Assembly (NCBI RefSeq): GCF_014805685.1
Contig: NC_060906.1
Location: 13,966,164-14,030,163, forward strand
Length of the DNA: 64,000 bases
Source: Silurus meridionalis
Lineage: Eukaryota > Chordata > Actinopteri > Siluriformes > Siluridae
Reading direction: 5' to 3'
The position numbers and the translations under genes were made by a program. This document shows, one piece after another, positions 1 to 61,094 of this stretch. Positions within the stretch are counted from its first letter, which is position 1, and each line of letters begins with the position of its first letter. Below the pieces are notes generated by a model that was given only the letters and a program-made list of their open reading frames with translations, had not been told where the DNA came from and did not search any database.

Positions 1-1285
1 TAAGGTACGGGTTTTCCGACATTTGGCAAGCTTTAACTTTAAAACGTTCCTTTTAGGACTGTTTTTTTTTTAATGCACAAAAAATATCTGCTGCTTATTT
101 CAGTGCGTAAAATTATATTTGGCCCGTTTTTAATTCCTGGGTTTTCGACTGACATAACACGTGCCATTCAAGTTGAACCAAGACTATTTAGAATGAATTG
201 TTTTTTGAGTTGTTGAGGTTTGGGCTAATGACCATTTTACTCCCGTGATCAGTCAACACACAGATGACTATTAAACCTTTAATAATAAATAAAAGAAGTT
301 TTGTAATTGCGGTTTGTGATTTCCATCACTGTAGCTAAATAAACTGAGACTCTGCTTCTCAGATCGCTTGGGGAACCACTGCTCTGGCTATATCTTGTGT
401 ACCTTCAGAAAGAGCACCAGGTCTTGAGTGCAACATTAAAAAATACATGTTCTGTACACAATTAGATTCAGTGCACCGTTATTCTCTACTGAGGACACGT
501 GCGTCTTATTTTGACGCGGCAACGCAATTGTATCTTTATATGGCAAAACTTTGACATCATTTTGACTCGTGCGTTAGGAGATTAAAACCGCAGGTTCTAC
601 ACGTCTAAAAGCAGAGCCGTTTGACAGACTACTATTTAATGCGGTACTGTGCGGTTTTGGACGTAGCTCAAGCGGACACGCATTTCCTTCAGAATACAAG
701 GGTGTGATTGTGCTCGCAGGCAGGCAGGCAGGAGAGCAGGAAGGCAGGGGAGCGCGCGGGGAAAAACGACAGAGCTCGGTGACCCTCCGGTAACCCACTG
801 GCGCGAGCCACGGTTTGACGCCCTCAGCCCTAAATGCACCGTTTCTAAAATAGCCACGAGGAAAACTGGGCCAAAAAGGTTCAATGTACACTTCCTTATA
901 GATTTTATGCAGAACCCCACAACAGACTGATGTATATCAGAGAACCCCTTCAGGAACATTACCAATCCCTAACTATCCAAAACCTTCAGACGTCCATTTT
1001 GGACCTAATCTTAAAGAACTATTAACATTGGGCAAATTGTTTCCACGTTGCCACAGGCATATAGTTCTTTTCTGTCACGCAAAACGTATATGTTGTGGCC
1101 AAGAGTGGAGATTTCATAGAAGCAAGGCGAAGGGGTGCAGGACAGATGTGAATATTGAGGGACACAGAAGGTAGGTTTGGGGATTAAATAGAAATATTTA
1201 AAAATATATATTTTTTTAAATAGTCCAAAATCATTTCTTTCTATCAAAGGCGTGTACACAAAAAATACAATTAGTAACAACAATA

Positions 1286-1350
<65 letters not shown>

Positions 1351-2649
1351 CAATAATAATATAATAATAATTATAATAATAATTACTCTTGGGACTGAAA
1401 GAATTCATATTTGAAAGCTGAAATATTTGCAGATTATTTCCCCAGTTTGCTTTTTAAGTACAACTGGGAAAGTAATTAAAATCTAAAAAAAAAAGCTAAA
1501 AAAAATATGTATATTTTGCATATAAATACATGTCTGAAGTGATGTCATTCTGCCATCCAAAATATCTACATACCTTCCATAAATACAAATATTTTAACTA
1601 GATAAGTAGCATAATTAGTTAGAAAACGTTTCGTATCAGACTTGGTTTATTTTTAAATGAATGTTTTTTTTATTCTTGAGTTTGCTGACATCTCTTCACT
1701 GACCCGATTTAAAAGCAGGGTTAGCCTCCTACTTTATGCAAATTAGATATGACCCGACAAATCTATTTGATTGGTTAGAATAATTCTATGCCTAAACATG
1801 AGGCACGCTTCTAATTCCGCTTTCAAAACCTTAATACTTACCTATAATTAGCTCTTATGGACTGCTGGACTGGAAACGGAAGACAATCGTATAACCGTGG
1901 TTTTTATATTGCCCTGTTTGTTACCGACGTGTTATCATTATCATGATAAACAAATTAAATAAATAAAAAAATAAAAACAAACAAACAAACAAAAAACAAA
2001 CAAACAAACAAACAAAGATCTAAGGAGGAAGCAGAGGTTACTGGTATTTCTGACGTGTGTTTGCAGCTAGTAAAGTTAACTTCCGCTCTTCTGTCCAGAC
2101 CAAAGAACCAATTTTTCACATCGATGAGTTTTAGTTAAATGTTTAATACGTTTGAAAAAATATATTGATTAATAGGTATGTGTTGTTGACTCTGGTGAAG
2201 TACACAATAAGGTATATGGCTTATTTGTTAACAAAGCTCTTTACCACCAAAAACCAGTTACTTTCAAATAAGAATTGAAATAGGAGAAATATTGTAGACG
2301 TGTGCTTTAATATGTACATATTAGCTATTAACATATTGCTTATATGAACTAAAACTAAAATAAAAACGCTACAAACAAGCAACTTGCCATTTATTTGTGT
2401 GAATGCAGGGACACTTATTTTCAGTAAATGCTTTATCCTGGTCATGGACCTTATCCTGAGAACACTAGGTGTAAGTGGGAACACAGCCTGAATGGGATGC
2501 CAGTCCCTCCTAAAACATGAAAAACTCGTACCAAGGGCAATGTATTTGAACTATTCTATCTACTAAGGTTTTCCCTGAATCATTGAGACACCATGCCACT
2601 CTACTTAGATGTAGTAGAACATTTTTATATTTAGAGTAAAGCTAAAATT
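1..2649. other. flank downstream of gmds; no gene recognised
   Basis: No reading frame here resembles a known protein. Contents are an (AAT)n tract (1284-1385), an (ACAA)n tract (about 1976-2015), a moderately GC-rich patch at about 700-840 with several CpGs, and a POU octamer ATGCAAAT at 1736-1743 in unique sequence. About 2418-2520 resembles a common fish dispersed repeat (TTTATCCTGGTCATGG, then CCAGTCCCTCC). Confidence 0.5.
1284..1385. repeat. (AAT)n microsatellite
   Basis: This is an almost pure AAT trinucleotide tract of about 100 bp with a few AAC interruptions towards its right end. Confidence 0.95.
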
Positions 2650-3089
2650 ATGTAGACATCTGACCATACCCATATATTTTTTGTCGAACCTCCCATATCA
2701 AAGTTCAACTCTTCTGGGAAGGTTTTCTGTTAGATTTTAGTGCTCATTCACCCACAAGTGCATTAGTGACATCAAGCAGTGAGGTCAGGCGAGGAGGACC
2801 GGAGTGGAGTCACTGTTAACAAAAATCCCTTCAGGTGTCAAATGGGGTTGAGGTCAGAGATCTTTGCAGGACACTCGAGTTTGTCCACTCAGCCTTAGCA
2901 AACCATTTCTCCATGGACCTTACTTTGTGTACAGGGATGTTGTCATGCTAGAACATGTTTGGGCCTCTTTAAGCTACAGTGTTCAAAGGCATCCTACACA
3001 AGTGTGTGCCTTCAACGTTGTGGCAACATTTTAGGAAGAACCAAATATGGACATGACGGTCAGGTGTCCTTACACTTTTGTTCATATAG

Positions 3090-3092
<3 letters not shown>
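2650..3092 (-). mobile_element. degenerate Tc1-family non-autonomous element, copy 1
   Basis: The ends carry related inverted sequences (GTAGACATCTGACCATACCC at the left; the complement of GGTCAGGTGTCCTTACACTT at the right). The interior, read on the minus strand, resembles the transposase 3' coding portion that persists in a very common fish Tc1 remnant (GGGGTTGAGGTCAGAG, CATGCTAGAACATGTTTGGG). No open frame survives. Confidence 0.6.
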
Positions 3093-49665
<46,573 letters not shown>

Positions 49666-50384
49666 CTGTAAAAAACAAAAACACAAACATCTTTTTAATT
49701 ACAAAGGAAAACTCCTGATCTTTAATGTATTGTTTGTGTGATCATCATAGCCAAAATTTCCAGAGAAAAAAGCCAAAAACCTGTTTGCCCCAAACACACT
49801 TGTAAGGGAAATCTCTACAAGGAGAGTTTAAAAAGTTTAAATAGACCTTTAAGACTTATCTTGTTGAAAATGTACCAAAGATGTTCTTTAATAGGTATTA
49901 CTTTAATTTCCTGAGTGGACAAGAAGCCCAACATGCTCCTAAGAAAAAAACTGTCCAGGCTTGGGATCCTGCTCAATAACCTGTCATTGGAACAAAACTT
50001 CCTTCTGGTGACCCCTGACCAATTATCCCTTTGTTTGAAAAACTTAGTAAACCTGTGTTTTTTTGGTGTGCTGTTATTGGAATAGAATCCGGTGGTGTCA
50101 CAGAGCAGACGCAAATTCTTACATTATTTTCAAATAAAAGCACCACAGTGAGTTTTTTATTCTGCTTATATTACATTGATTTGTTTATTTAATAAATGAA
50201 TGGTACATCATACTTTTTATCCATTTACAGTCAAGAGTTAAGAAGGTTTTATTGTAATTTCTACCTTATATAGCTGACGCAGTAGGATAACACAGTAGGA
50301 TAACATCCTAGTTATATCTATTGATGTGGAATGCCCACAAAACTATTTTATAACAACTTGTTTTTTCTTCTTTTTAAGTTATAG

Positions 50385-50747
<363 letters not shown>

Positions 50748-50770
50748 CGAGATAGCATTAAATATTCCTT

Positions 50771-50960
50771 TACTTAAACTCTGAGACCCAAACCTGTTCC
50801 AGCATGACAATACACCTTTGCATAAAATCAGATCCATGAAGATATGGTTTACAAAGATTGGGGTGGCTCTGTCCTTAACCCTATTTAACACCTTTTGGGT
50901 GACTTTTATGAAGCACCGAAGAAACCTTCCATAAATGTTAAAGCTTATCTGGAAAATCAA
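50771..50960 (+). mobile_element. fragment of the Tc1-family remnant, copy 7
   Basis: CCCAAACCTGTTCCAGCATG, ATGAAGATATGGTTTACAAA and CACCTTTTGGGTGACTTTTA follow the family in plus orientation. It lies directly after the GATA tract and has no ends. Confidence 0.6.
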
Positions 50961-52207
50961 CAATTATATAGTTTTCTTTGTTAAACAACAACTATTTTTG
51001 TTGCCATTTTTGCTATATGTATCATGACGATTAGATTGTATGAAGTGGCAAATTGTGTGTGACTTGACAAATATTCAATACCAGCAACTGAATTTCTTAG
51101 CGAAAGACTGAAAATCATGTCTCTGTTAACTACACATACTCTGTAGCTTTATTGTACAGCTAAACACACATCGTTACTGTTTCTGTTCACACAGGGAAGT
51201 GTTTTGTGATGCACCAGTTTGGAGTGTTATGTACAGTATGTGGTAGGAAAAGAGCTGTTATTGCAAACTCAACGTTCACATAACTAAAATGATGGGGGAA
51301 CCCAAAACCCATGGCCTGAATGAGAAATGATGACTAAGTGAGAGAAAGCTGACATGAGCTAATACCGGCTAAAAATGGCTCTTTTTCTCAACATTGACAA
51401 AATCCTTTCTCACACACACACACACGCCTCCACATGGCGCTCCATCGAGACAAACAGAACGAGTCTATAGTGGGAGGATGATGAGAATCGGAGCACAAAG
51501 AACGTGTAGAACACCTCCGAGTGAAAGCTGCAAACACAGACAGCTGATCAGTGCGAGATGGAAACTGGAGTTAGATCTTGCACTGCCTTTATAAACGACT
51601 AACGGCATATTTTGAGGCATGTGTGGGTGAGAGTAAGAGCTTCAACAGCAAGATGATCCAAGACAGAAAAAGAAAAGGGCGAGTACGAAGAAATGGAGCG
51701 GCCGCAGAAAGCTGACATCATCGCGCTGTCTCTGGTTTGACTTGTTTACCGTCTCGCTCAGCTGTGTTGCCTGGCGATCAGTAGCCTTTAGTGGTCAGAC
51801 CAACTATGGGCTACGGGTTACAGGGACTGTGGGAAAAGGACTGTGGGACGAGACGATCTGGAGAAGCGCCGCTGAATTCTGTGCTGAATTATGAATGGAA
51901 ATGACATAGACTAGTACCATTAATATCAATTAAACTGATGGAACAGAAACAAGTTCATAGAAAAAAAATGTATACTGCTTCAAAGTCTGACTTTTTGTTT
52001 ATTTTTTTATTCAGATGATTCATTTATATCAAAAGTCCAGATATCAGCAAGACAATCTGACCTGTGTTTCACAACACCCCAGAGAGTGTGAGGCAACTGG
52101 AGCAATGCTCGGTTTCTGTCAGATGCAAATGATTTTTCCAAATAAGGCAGAGCAAATGAAGTGTATTATTCAAATGTAATGACTTATATACCAGACACTG
52201 TTGTACA

Positions 52208-52258
<51 letters not shown>
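52208..52258. repeat. (TA)n microsatellite
   Basis: A pure TA tract of about 51 bp. Confidence 0.96.
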
Positions 52259-52264
<6 letters not shown>

Positions 52265-53611
52265 TATGCACACACACACACAGACTTCCCTGTCAATGTG
52301 CAGTACATTAATTGTATAAGGGATTTAAATTTAAAAGTGTAACAGAAATACTTTCTAGCTGACTTTATGTCAGTAATGATACACTGTGTGAACCCAACTG
52401 CATTTTTCTGTGGTGTGAGTCTGGGTCACCAGAATCTTGTTTGATGCTAAAATTTACTTAATTTTCAAATGGCATAATTCTCTTAATTTTTTGTCTATTA
52501 ATGAGAAAAAATGTTGAGATTGAATGAACATAATGAAGGTAATTGTGTGAGTCAAATGAACATCCTAAACATTATCTACATTAATTTTCGAAATTCAATA
52601 TAAAATTGAGGCTCTAATATTGACCCATGATGAGCCATGACTGCTGCAGGACTTCAAGGGAACGTAGTTGTTATTGAAAATGATTAAGGGTTTATCAGGA
52701 AATTAGACAAATATACAGCAAACCTGTTTGCTGAGCATGCAAAAATTAAATTAGATGTGTCATAGAGGACTTGTGTCCCATAACTAACACACACACACAC
52801 ATACACACACACACACCCACACAAAATGTACTCCCTCTTCTTTATCTGCTTCTCTCTTTCTCTCACTCCCTCCATCAATACTCCTGCTCGCCTCCTCAAG
52901 CCTTCCACATGTCAGCAAAGAAATTCATCAGCCAATTTAATTTACGCTTTATTTGATACTAACGTCTCTATTTTCTTCCTCTATTTTTTGTCACACGCTA
53001 TTCCTTTCCCTCTGACTGGCCAGACACCTCACCTCATCATTCACTGCCTCTTTCCAATATAAACATACAAACACGGCAATAAGCCCAATCATTATGAACT
53101 GCAGTAAGAGACTGATGCTGGTCTGGGCTGCACTCATTACTTTTGTTTATGTACCAAGTCAGATTAGACTCAAAAACTGGATTTTTTTTTAATGACTCAT
53201 ATTTAATGGGAACATATTAAAAGAGCAGTCCAATACTTTCTCTACTGTATCTGTAATGTGTGTGGAGATTCCCTAAATTGGAAAAAAATGATAAAAAGAC
53301 ACAAAAAAAAGTCAAAGTTCTATGGGCAAAGACAAATTACATTTCTGAGGAAAGAGTTTATGGACATAGTTAAAGAAGTTGCCGATCTCATACCCACAAT
53401 TGACACCTGATTCTCTTCTCCCATAACAAATGACAAAAGATTGAATTTGTATAAAATAAAATGTACATTTGGGACTGGGAATGTTTACATAGAAAAAAAA
53501 CTCAGTATTTTGGTAGGATTCACTCTATTACATTTATGCTTTATTTATTACATGTACATATGTTTTTATTTTTAATGTAAGAAAACAATATCAGATGCAT
53601 ATCAAGCTCGA

Positions 53612-53735
53612 TATTCATTTTGGCAGATGCCCTTGCTCAAATGCTCAGAAGTGGGAGCTTGGTGGTGTTGGGATCTGAACTCACCACCTTCCAAACTAAA
53701 GTACAAACTTATAACCACAAAGCTACCACTTGATA
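53612..53735 (-). mobile_element. SINE fragment, minus orientation
   Basis: CATTTTGGCAGATGCCCTTG (tail side), GGTGGTGTTGGGATCTGAAC (B-box side) and AACCACAAAGCTACCAC (head) occur in the same order as at 47715-47912. The middle is deleted. Confidence 0.6.
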
Positions 53736-55796
53736 TTCAAGATATTTATGATTTTTAAGTTTATACAATTGGTAGTAAAGGGAAAAAAAATGGCTCTGTG
53801 CCATCTCAAGCTATACCTGATCTACTATTCAACAGAAGCCAAAATGAACCTAAAAAGTGTCTGTTTTTGTTGATGTACACATTCTGGGATACAAGTCATA
53901 GAAATCCGCCACAACACTTGACTGTGCAAGTAATTTTGAACAGATTTGAAGAGTTTTACGGCACGTTAATGATTATTGTTGGAATACGACAGTTGACCCT
54001 TGACATCTATTGAAAATGAGTAAACATATTTTCATTCTTCTTTTTTTTGTATAGAAATCAGATTGGTGTATATTGTATTTATATTCATGGCAGCTCTTAT
54101 AATTAGAGACTATGTTGAAATAGTCTGGAGTGTCTCTTTAAAGAACTGCTGCACAGTCCACTTCTCTCAATTCTGATGTATTAGTGTAAAGGCCCTCCCA
54201 CTCTTTGTCTTTGTCTCTCTCACATGCACGTGAGTGTGTGTATGTGTGCGCACACTTCTTGCTGCAGGTTAACTTAGTGCTGACAGCAGCTAACAGTTTC
54301 CACATGCTCGCAGACCCCCTTCTTTAACCAGTGCACCTCTCGCTCTGACATATACACACACAGGGCATGTTGTGTCATCTCAGTTGACAGGTGCTGTCAG
54401 TTAGAAAGTTTGAAAGAATGAGAGGAGCTATTGTGTGGTTAACTGTGTGTCAGAACAGTTATGTGCGCACCAAACGGCGATAGCACGCTGACAGGCTTAG
54501 CGGCGTTCATGTTGAAATCCCCCCTCAGCATCACGGCCCTGGAATTCCACTGTACTGCCGTTCCAGTGCCCCAAATACAACTATCCATTATGCAGAGAGG
54601 TCCAGACACTCCTGTGCAATCCGGTGGGTCCAGTCCATATTCCGATGTGACAACTTAATAATAGAGTTCACATCAGAACAAATCTTATATACAGCGTTGC
54701 TATTTATAAAAACTGGATTATGGACGTGCTTGCAGTTTATTCCCGTAATACGATCAAGAAGATTCGGTTTCCGCCATGACATTCAGCACCTTTTACATTA
54801 AAAAAAAAAAAAAAAGTTAGAAAGAAAAGTAATACTTGTTCGGACACACAAAGCACAAACAAAAAGTACTAATAGGGATGAACGGTTCATTTAGGAAAGT
54901 GTATTCAAATGATTCCATCAAATATTCAACCAAAAGCAGACCAGTTTTCCCATTTAATATAATTTTAAATTTAATTAATTTAAGTTCACTACATACAGTA
55001 TATCATGGTGGTAGTGGAATAGATGTAGTGCACTACTTAACAATCACAATGCTTTTTTGACTCACAGAAACAGCACAACTCTATTAAACGTTAATAAGAA
55101 ATTACTATTATTGATTCTTTTCTTAGATTAGCTAAGTAAGAGAGACCTGAAAGATGCCAAAACAGCGCACTTGAGCACAATTCACAGACACTCCTGAAAT
55201 CTAGGGTTAGTGTTACAAAAAAAGCTAATTTCTGAGTGACAACCTTCTCAAAGCAAAATACAGAAAAATTGTTCACATGCATTATGCAGAGGATTTCTGA
55301 GGACTGAACATGAGTCAGGTTTCTGCACAGCTGCACTTCTAGCTAATAGAGTTCAGGTGCAAAAATTTTCGTTTTTTTCCACGCAATGAACTGAAACAAA
55401 ATAAAACTATTTTGTTTGCAGGTATGCATGTCAAAGCTCATTAACCAAAAGCAAGCAATTTAAAGCAGAATAATTATTTATTTAGCAAGTTAATAATGAG
55501 AAGGGGAGAGTATGACCAAACGTGTTTTTTCAAAAGTGTGTTTAAAGATTTTCACAAAAATCATAATACACTGAAAAAAAGGGCAGTTATAACGGAATGT
55601 AATTATATTTCTCATCATGGAATAATGCAACCTTGAAATCAAAATGTCTTGGCTTAACAAGCACATTTTCCCCCAATATGACCAACTAAATTCTAAACAT
55701 TTTCACTTGCTCACAACTGGCAACATAATGATCTTACAATTTATTAGTTTAGAACTGTAATGAAAACTGTTATTTTATTGTGTATTTATATACACA

Positions 55797-55860
55797 TATA
55801 CATATATATATATATAGATATATAGATATAGATATAGATATAGATACACATATATACATA
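55797..55860. repeat. (TA)n / (GATATA)n microsatellite
   Basis: A TA-rich tract with several GATATA units. Confidence 0.9.
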
Positions 55861-57011
55861 TTACATTTCCACACACATTACTTCGGGTTGTCTCTTCTTA
55901 AACTGAAAGTAGTTTGAAATATGCACACTGTTTATGCATATTTAAGCATTTTCTGTAAAATGAACAAAAACATCTTTTTTGCTAAGGCAGTGTGAGGAAC
56001 AACAAAACAAAAGCAGGTTTACGCCAGTTAATTCGTTCTTGATGTGTAACAAACTCCGTGTCAGGATGTAATCAAATTTGAAATCCTAAAATATTGTAAA
56101 CCTTTTCTCTGTTGTGTGTGCACGATATTATACACATTCAAAGAGCTATTATCAGAATAACCGCAGGACTTTTCTCCAAAAAGCGTGAGCTGCTCGAGGG
56201 GATGGATTCGTGACAGGAATGTGTCAGTTTACTCCCAGATATACCCCCACTACAGAATAACTTCAGACCTACTCAATCAAAACTTCGTGTGTATGTGTGT
56301 GTGTGTCTGAGTAAAGCAAGAGTGTCTGCACACATTTCTGTAAAGAACGTGGCAGTCCTAAAAGCCTGTGTGCTGTAAATCAAATCCTCTGCGTAGTTTC
56401 CCAACTGCTAGACATTGATGGACTATTAGACATATTTAGTCACCATGACACACAGTGCAGCGTGCAAAGAACACGATCGGTGCTCGCACATAAATCTGTC
56501 ATGAGCGATAAAATCTTAAAGGTTTGTGCTTGTCGTTAGAGAACACCTATCCTCCGTTTCTGTGCATTCCTTCGCCACCACTACTGGAGGAACCTCAGCC
56601 TACTGCTACAGCTGAACTGCTCACGAGTCACTGCGCTTATAAAAGACGTGACATTTTTACAGCATAAAGCGGCGTATTATATTTTCGGGGGGAAAAAAAT
56701 ATATACAGTTGGAGTAATGTAAAACCGGTAGAAGTGTCAGGACATATGGAGCATATGGTTGCATTATTTGCAGCTGGGGGAGGCATTCCTCGGCCAGGGG
56801 GATGCATGCAGGAACAAGCTTCAGTGGAAAAAGTCCCAGCAAACGTTCGTGGATGTCAGGATGATGGCACATTTAACGTGAATTTAGTGTGATAAAAGAG
56901 AGAGCACTATAACTGGGAATAAATCACTGAAATTGTGTCAGGCCCCCATGGAACATGAACTGGCCAATGTGATTCATGTCCTTCATGACAAAATAAATCA
57001 GCATGTGTGGG

Positions 57012-57031
57012 TTTTTTTTTTTTTTTTTTTT
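57012..57031. repeat. poly(T) tract
   Basis: About 20 T in a row. No poly(A) signal or retrogene was recognised on the opposite strand. Confidence 0.9.
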
Positions 57032-57985
57032 GGAGGTCCACAATAAATCGTGTTTTTAATCTGGTTGTGGTGATGTGATGTCATTCTTAAGAATAAGGCC
57101 TCATTTGTTAGTGCTGACATCAGCCAAGGTAACACTGATTCACATGCACACACAAGTTAATGCAATAAGTGTCTATATGTGTAATTCGGTCTTTAATTAT
57201 AAAATGAATCACTCCTAATAAGCTGGTGTGTAGTTGTACAGGTTGGTCATAACCACCAGATTACCAGTACTTTCTTAAGTCATTTAAATAACCGGCAAAA
57301 TCCTGATATGTGACACATGCATCATAATATTAATGAACTCTGGTTTCGATGGTATTTTTTTATTTATATTCATCATTAATAAAAATGAATGGTACAAGAT
57401 TTTTACAGCCGCCCAGCTACACGCTTGTCCTGAAAAAAAAAATAATAAAGCTGATCTATGTTACAATGCTAACAGTTATTCCCCACAATTACCTCTGTGT
57501 AGTCGAAATGTAATAGAAATAATGTATAGTTGGACATTATTGAAGGAAATATCCATATTACATCACAATCACTCGTTCAGTCACTCAGTATATCACTTCA
57601 CAAAAAAAATGACATGAACCGCTAGAGCTGCTTCAGTCAGTCTACTAACACTTACGCTTCTAATCCCGGTGCAAACAGATCTTCAAATGCTATTAGGGGG
57701 AAAGGAATATCCATCTGAGCCAAACGAATAGTCGGCACTCAGTGCAAGGAGGGATTTGTGCACACACTGCTGAGTCTATGCCTACCACGATGATACACCG
57801 CAGTACACTTTATCCTGGGATTTAGCACAGCCACGGCAACTTTGTACGTATCGACTGTAGGCTCGAACCACATTCTAAGTCTAAAAAAAACATGGAGGAA
57901 AAAAATATACTGAGCATATGAAAGAGGGAAAAGGTTTACTTTTGTAGTAGGGACAATTAAGCCTATTTACTATTACTTTTCTTTC

Positions 57986-57987
<2 letters not shown>

Positions 57988-58057
<70 letters not shown>
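57988..58057. repeat. (CA)n microsatellite
   Basis: A pure CA tract of about 70 bp. Confidence 0.97.
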
Positions 58058-58061
<4 letters not shown>

Positions 58062-59213
58062 GACACTTTGGTGCCACCTATGGGACACAGGGACACTGTA
58101 ATTCACTCCTGTAGTCAGAATACACACTGTAGTCAAGCACAAAAAGTACAAGTGGGAATAAGGTATTACTGCTATCAGCAAGATATTCTGCTCACCTACA
58201 CACTCGTGTCCTTGTAAAAGTTCCTAACTTCCTAAACATCCTACATTTAATATCATACCTGATCTGATTAATTAGAGCGATTAAAGCAAATCCGAAGTAC
58301 TCTGTCAATATATCATGAGAATTAGCTGCAGTGGCTCCTGGACAATAAAAATAATCTTAAAAACAAACAAACAAAAAAACCGCAGCTGATAATGCAATAC
58401 CACGCATTAGTAACAAGGAATTCTTACAAAACAATTATTTGTGTGGGCTGTGTGTGCTTTCCATGGCTGCTTTAAAACCTGGGAAACATGAACAGAGCTA
58501 TAAAATTTGTTCTTCATTATCTCTAATTGATTATACTTAAGGCTGACACACACACACTCACACACACACACGAGTCTGACATGCTGTGTGCATTTCAAGC
58601 CACATTGGGTCAAGTGCTGGCCTTTTTTTTTTTGCTCTTCATGTCTTTTTTGTGAAGCAGACCCCATACAAATCCACTTGAATCAATAAACTCCATGTTC
58701 TATATAGGGTGCACTTTCTAATTCATACATTCATACTTTCATACAGAGATGACATAATTGGGCAGTGCTAAGTTAGTATGCTATGGTTCACATTTTACAC
58801 CAGTATAGGGAAACAAAATAAGCACAAGTATACATCAGGGTTAAATGTGAAAGGTTTAGTAATTTCAGCTGGCAAAACCAGGCAGGGTAATGAAGGCTTG
58901 AGACAAAACAAGGTCTTCATTATGTTTTTTTTTCTTCTACATCCAGTCTGTTGCATCAGCACCCTTTGCATGACAGTTTGAAAAAATGTTGAAGTAATTA
59001 GTAAAGTGCAAATGAGTTTAGCTTGGCTTAGAGGTTGGCGTTACCATTGTCTGGGGATTCTGGTAGATCTCAAATTTCTAAGCAGCACATTCCTATTTAT
59101 AGGTACATAAATTCCCTAAGCAGACACAATTATTTATAATTTCCTGATAATGTTTTTGATGTAGCACAATATGTTTCTAAACATTGACATAACGTCCCTG
59201 CCGAGCACTACGG

Positions 59214-59405
59214 TTATGAGATGTGGTATTAGTTGGGTCTGACATCTATATAGTACAGGTTACTGATTAAAAGTTTGGGGGTTCTGTTGGGCTCTTTAAC
59301 CCTCTCTGCTCCAGCAGTACAGTATCAAGGCTGACCCTGGTGCATAGACCCCAGCTTCTGAACATGCTGGGATATGTGAAATAAAGAATTCTATTGTGCT
59401 GTATT
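59214..59405 (+). mobile_element. SINE, plus orientation, second tail type
   Basis: GGGCTCTTTAACCCTCTCTG, CAGTACAGTATCAAGGCTGA and CCCAGCTTCTGAACATGCTG are followed by GGGATATGTGAAATAAAGAA. The same tail, complementary, lies at 14990-15060. Confidence 0.65.
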
Positions 59406-59699
59406 AAATAAGTAAGAGATCATTCAAGGCAAGGATTGTGTTACATGATTTAAATGCATGACACAGAGGTGAATAGTGCATTAAAACCATGTAATACACT
59501 ATTAGCAATGGATTATCCTGCTTATACCATGGTCACTTGCCAGCACTGGGAGGTTAAAGCAGTGCTAAACTGACAGAATAATTCAAACCAACAGTTAATT
59601 TTTGTTAGTTACTTTTTATACAGACAAGAAATGTGCCTGCTGTAAATCACACACAGATAGAAAGTAGGATACAATAGGATTGCATTTATTTGAGTTATT

Positions 59700-59880
59700 A
59701 GGGAGGTGGCAGCTAAGACCACTGAGCTGATCAGAAGGTCAAATCCCAGCACCACCAAGCTGCCACTGCTGGGCCCTTGAGCAAGGTTCTTAACCCTTAA
59801 CGGCTCAGTTGTATTAATGAGATAAATGCTATTTGTTCTGGATAAGAGAGTCTGACACATTCCATAAATGTATAAGAGCA
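59700..59880 (+). mobile_element. SINE, plus orientation, first tail type
   Basis: The B-box-like AGGTCAAATCCCAGCACC is followed by CTGCTGGGCCCTTGAGCAAG, GGCTCAGTTGTATTAATGAG and a CTGGATAAGAGAGTCTGAC tail. It is the clearest SINE of the window. Confidence 0.75.
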
Positions 59881-59922
59881 ATAGGAAAAAAAAAAAAACT
59901 CTATGTGTTTATGTTTGTGCAA

Positions 59923-59960
<38 letters not shown>
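59923..59960. repeat. (GT)n microsatellite
   Basis: A pure GT tract of about 38 bp just after a SINE and an A-rich run. Confidence 0.96.
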
Positions 59961-59961
<1 letters not shown>

Positions 59962-60990
59962 AGAGAGAGTGAGAGAAAGAGGTTAACATTAATTGCTGTT
60001 GGGGTTAACCCCTGGTGCCGTTTTTCATTATATTTCTTGTCTTATCTTCTTTAGTTCATCAAATTCTTCTTGTGCCTCAACCAATTTTCTAAAATTGCTT
60101 GGTTTCTTCGTTGTTTCCTTATACCTCATTCTTCTACACTCCAGATCAATCCGACAAGTAACAACTTTGTACCATCAGCCATTCTGTGTTGCAGGTGGTG
60201 GGATTCAGAACATACTCCAGTTAAATTACAATATCGAGGTAAATCACTGTGTAAGTATCTGTGTAAATGGGGTTATTCTGATTCTTATTCTCCACTCTAA
60301 CCTCTTTTTTAAGTAAAGGGTAGGCTTGCCCAGCAAGTTTTCCATAAACTCTGTCCTGAACAACATCACTAAAAAGACAGAGCAACACAAACATGACAGA
60401 ACTCCCACTCTGTCACTATTATCATACAACAGGTTGCACACAAGGTAGGACTTTTAAAAGCACTTATTCATCCACAACATGAATCAATATCGTTATTTCA
60501 CCACACCAAAACAGTTCTACCTCGCCTGAATTATTCAAGTCACTTCCTTTTAGCCCTATTCAGTTACTCTGGACTGTGACGGCTTTCCAGTGGGTTCATG
60601 CTTTAGATACTGTGCATCTGCTGTTGCACACTGCTCACCTTATTCATATACAGATGTTACAGGCACTGGGAGATTAATTATTCATCTTTGAACACAACTC
60701 AGCTGTTGGGCCGTTAAGCCGCTACCGGCAGATGCCATGCTGTCACCACCACTATAAAACAAAAATGAACCAGAGCGTAGTAAATATAGTTTGAGTATGT
60801 CCAGTTGAATTTATTCAAGGTCTTACATGAAGGAATGATGGTTAAGGACTACGTTATCGGATACTTTTGTAAAAATTATTGACAGCCCTAATTATATTGA
60901 CTGAATAAAGTACAAACCGATACCACAAACACTTTTATTATTACTATTACTTAGAAGTGTAATGTAGTGAATCATCTATAGCACTGTACA

Positions 60991-61022
<32 letters not shown>
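60991..61022. repeat. (CT)n microsatellite
   Basis: A CT tract of about 32 bp directly before the perfect inverted repeat at 61035. Confidence 0.95.
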
Positions 61023-61027
<5 letters not shown>

Positions 61028-61034
61028 TCTCTTT

Positions 61035-61094
61035 CTCTCTACTGAGTATTTTTCTCAAGTAGCCACATGATTGAGAAAAATACTCAGTAGAGAG
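61035..61094. repeat. perfect inverted repeat (24-bp stem, 12-nt loop)
   Basis: Arms 61035-61058 and 61071-61094 are exact reverse complements, beginning CTCTCTACTGAGTATTTTTC. The loop is GTAGCCACATGA. The stem includes non-repetitive sequence, so it is not merely a simple-repeat artefact. Confidence 0.95.

Noticed and set aside
56657..56872. 71-codon minus frame in a high-complexity stretch.
   Set aside because: No recognisable domain and no good flanking splice sites; kept only as a note of non-repetitive sequence.
59700..59780. tRNA-like sequence with a B box considered as a tRNA gene.
   Set aside because: It does not fold into a full cloverleaf and continues into a SINE body present in several copies.
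60870..60900. GACAGCCCTAAT considered as another hAT end.
   Set aside because: Too short, with no partner end or 8-bp duplication.
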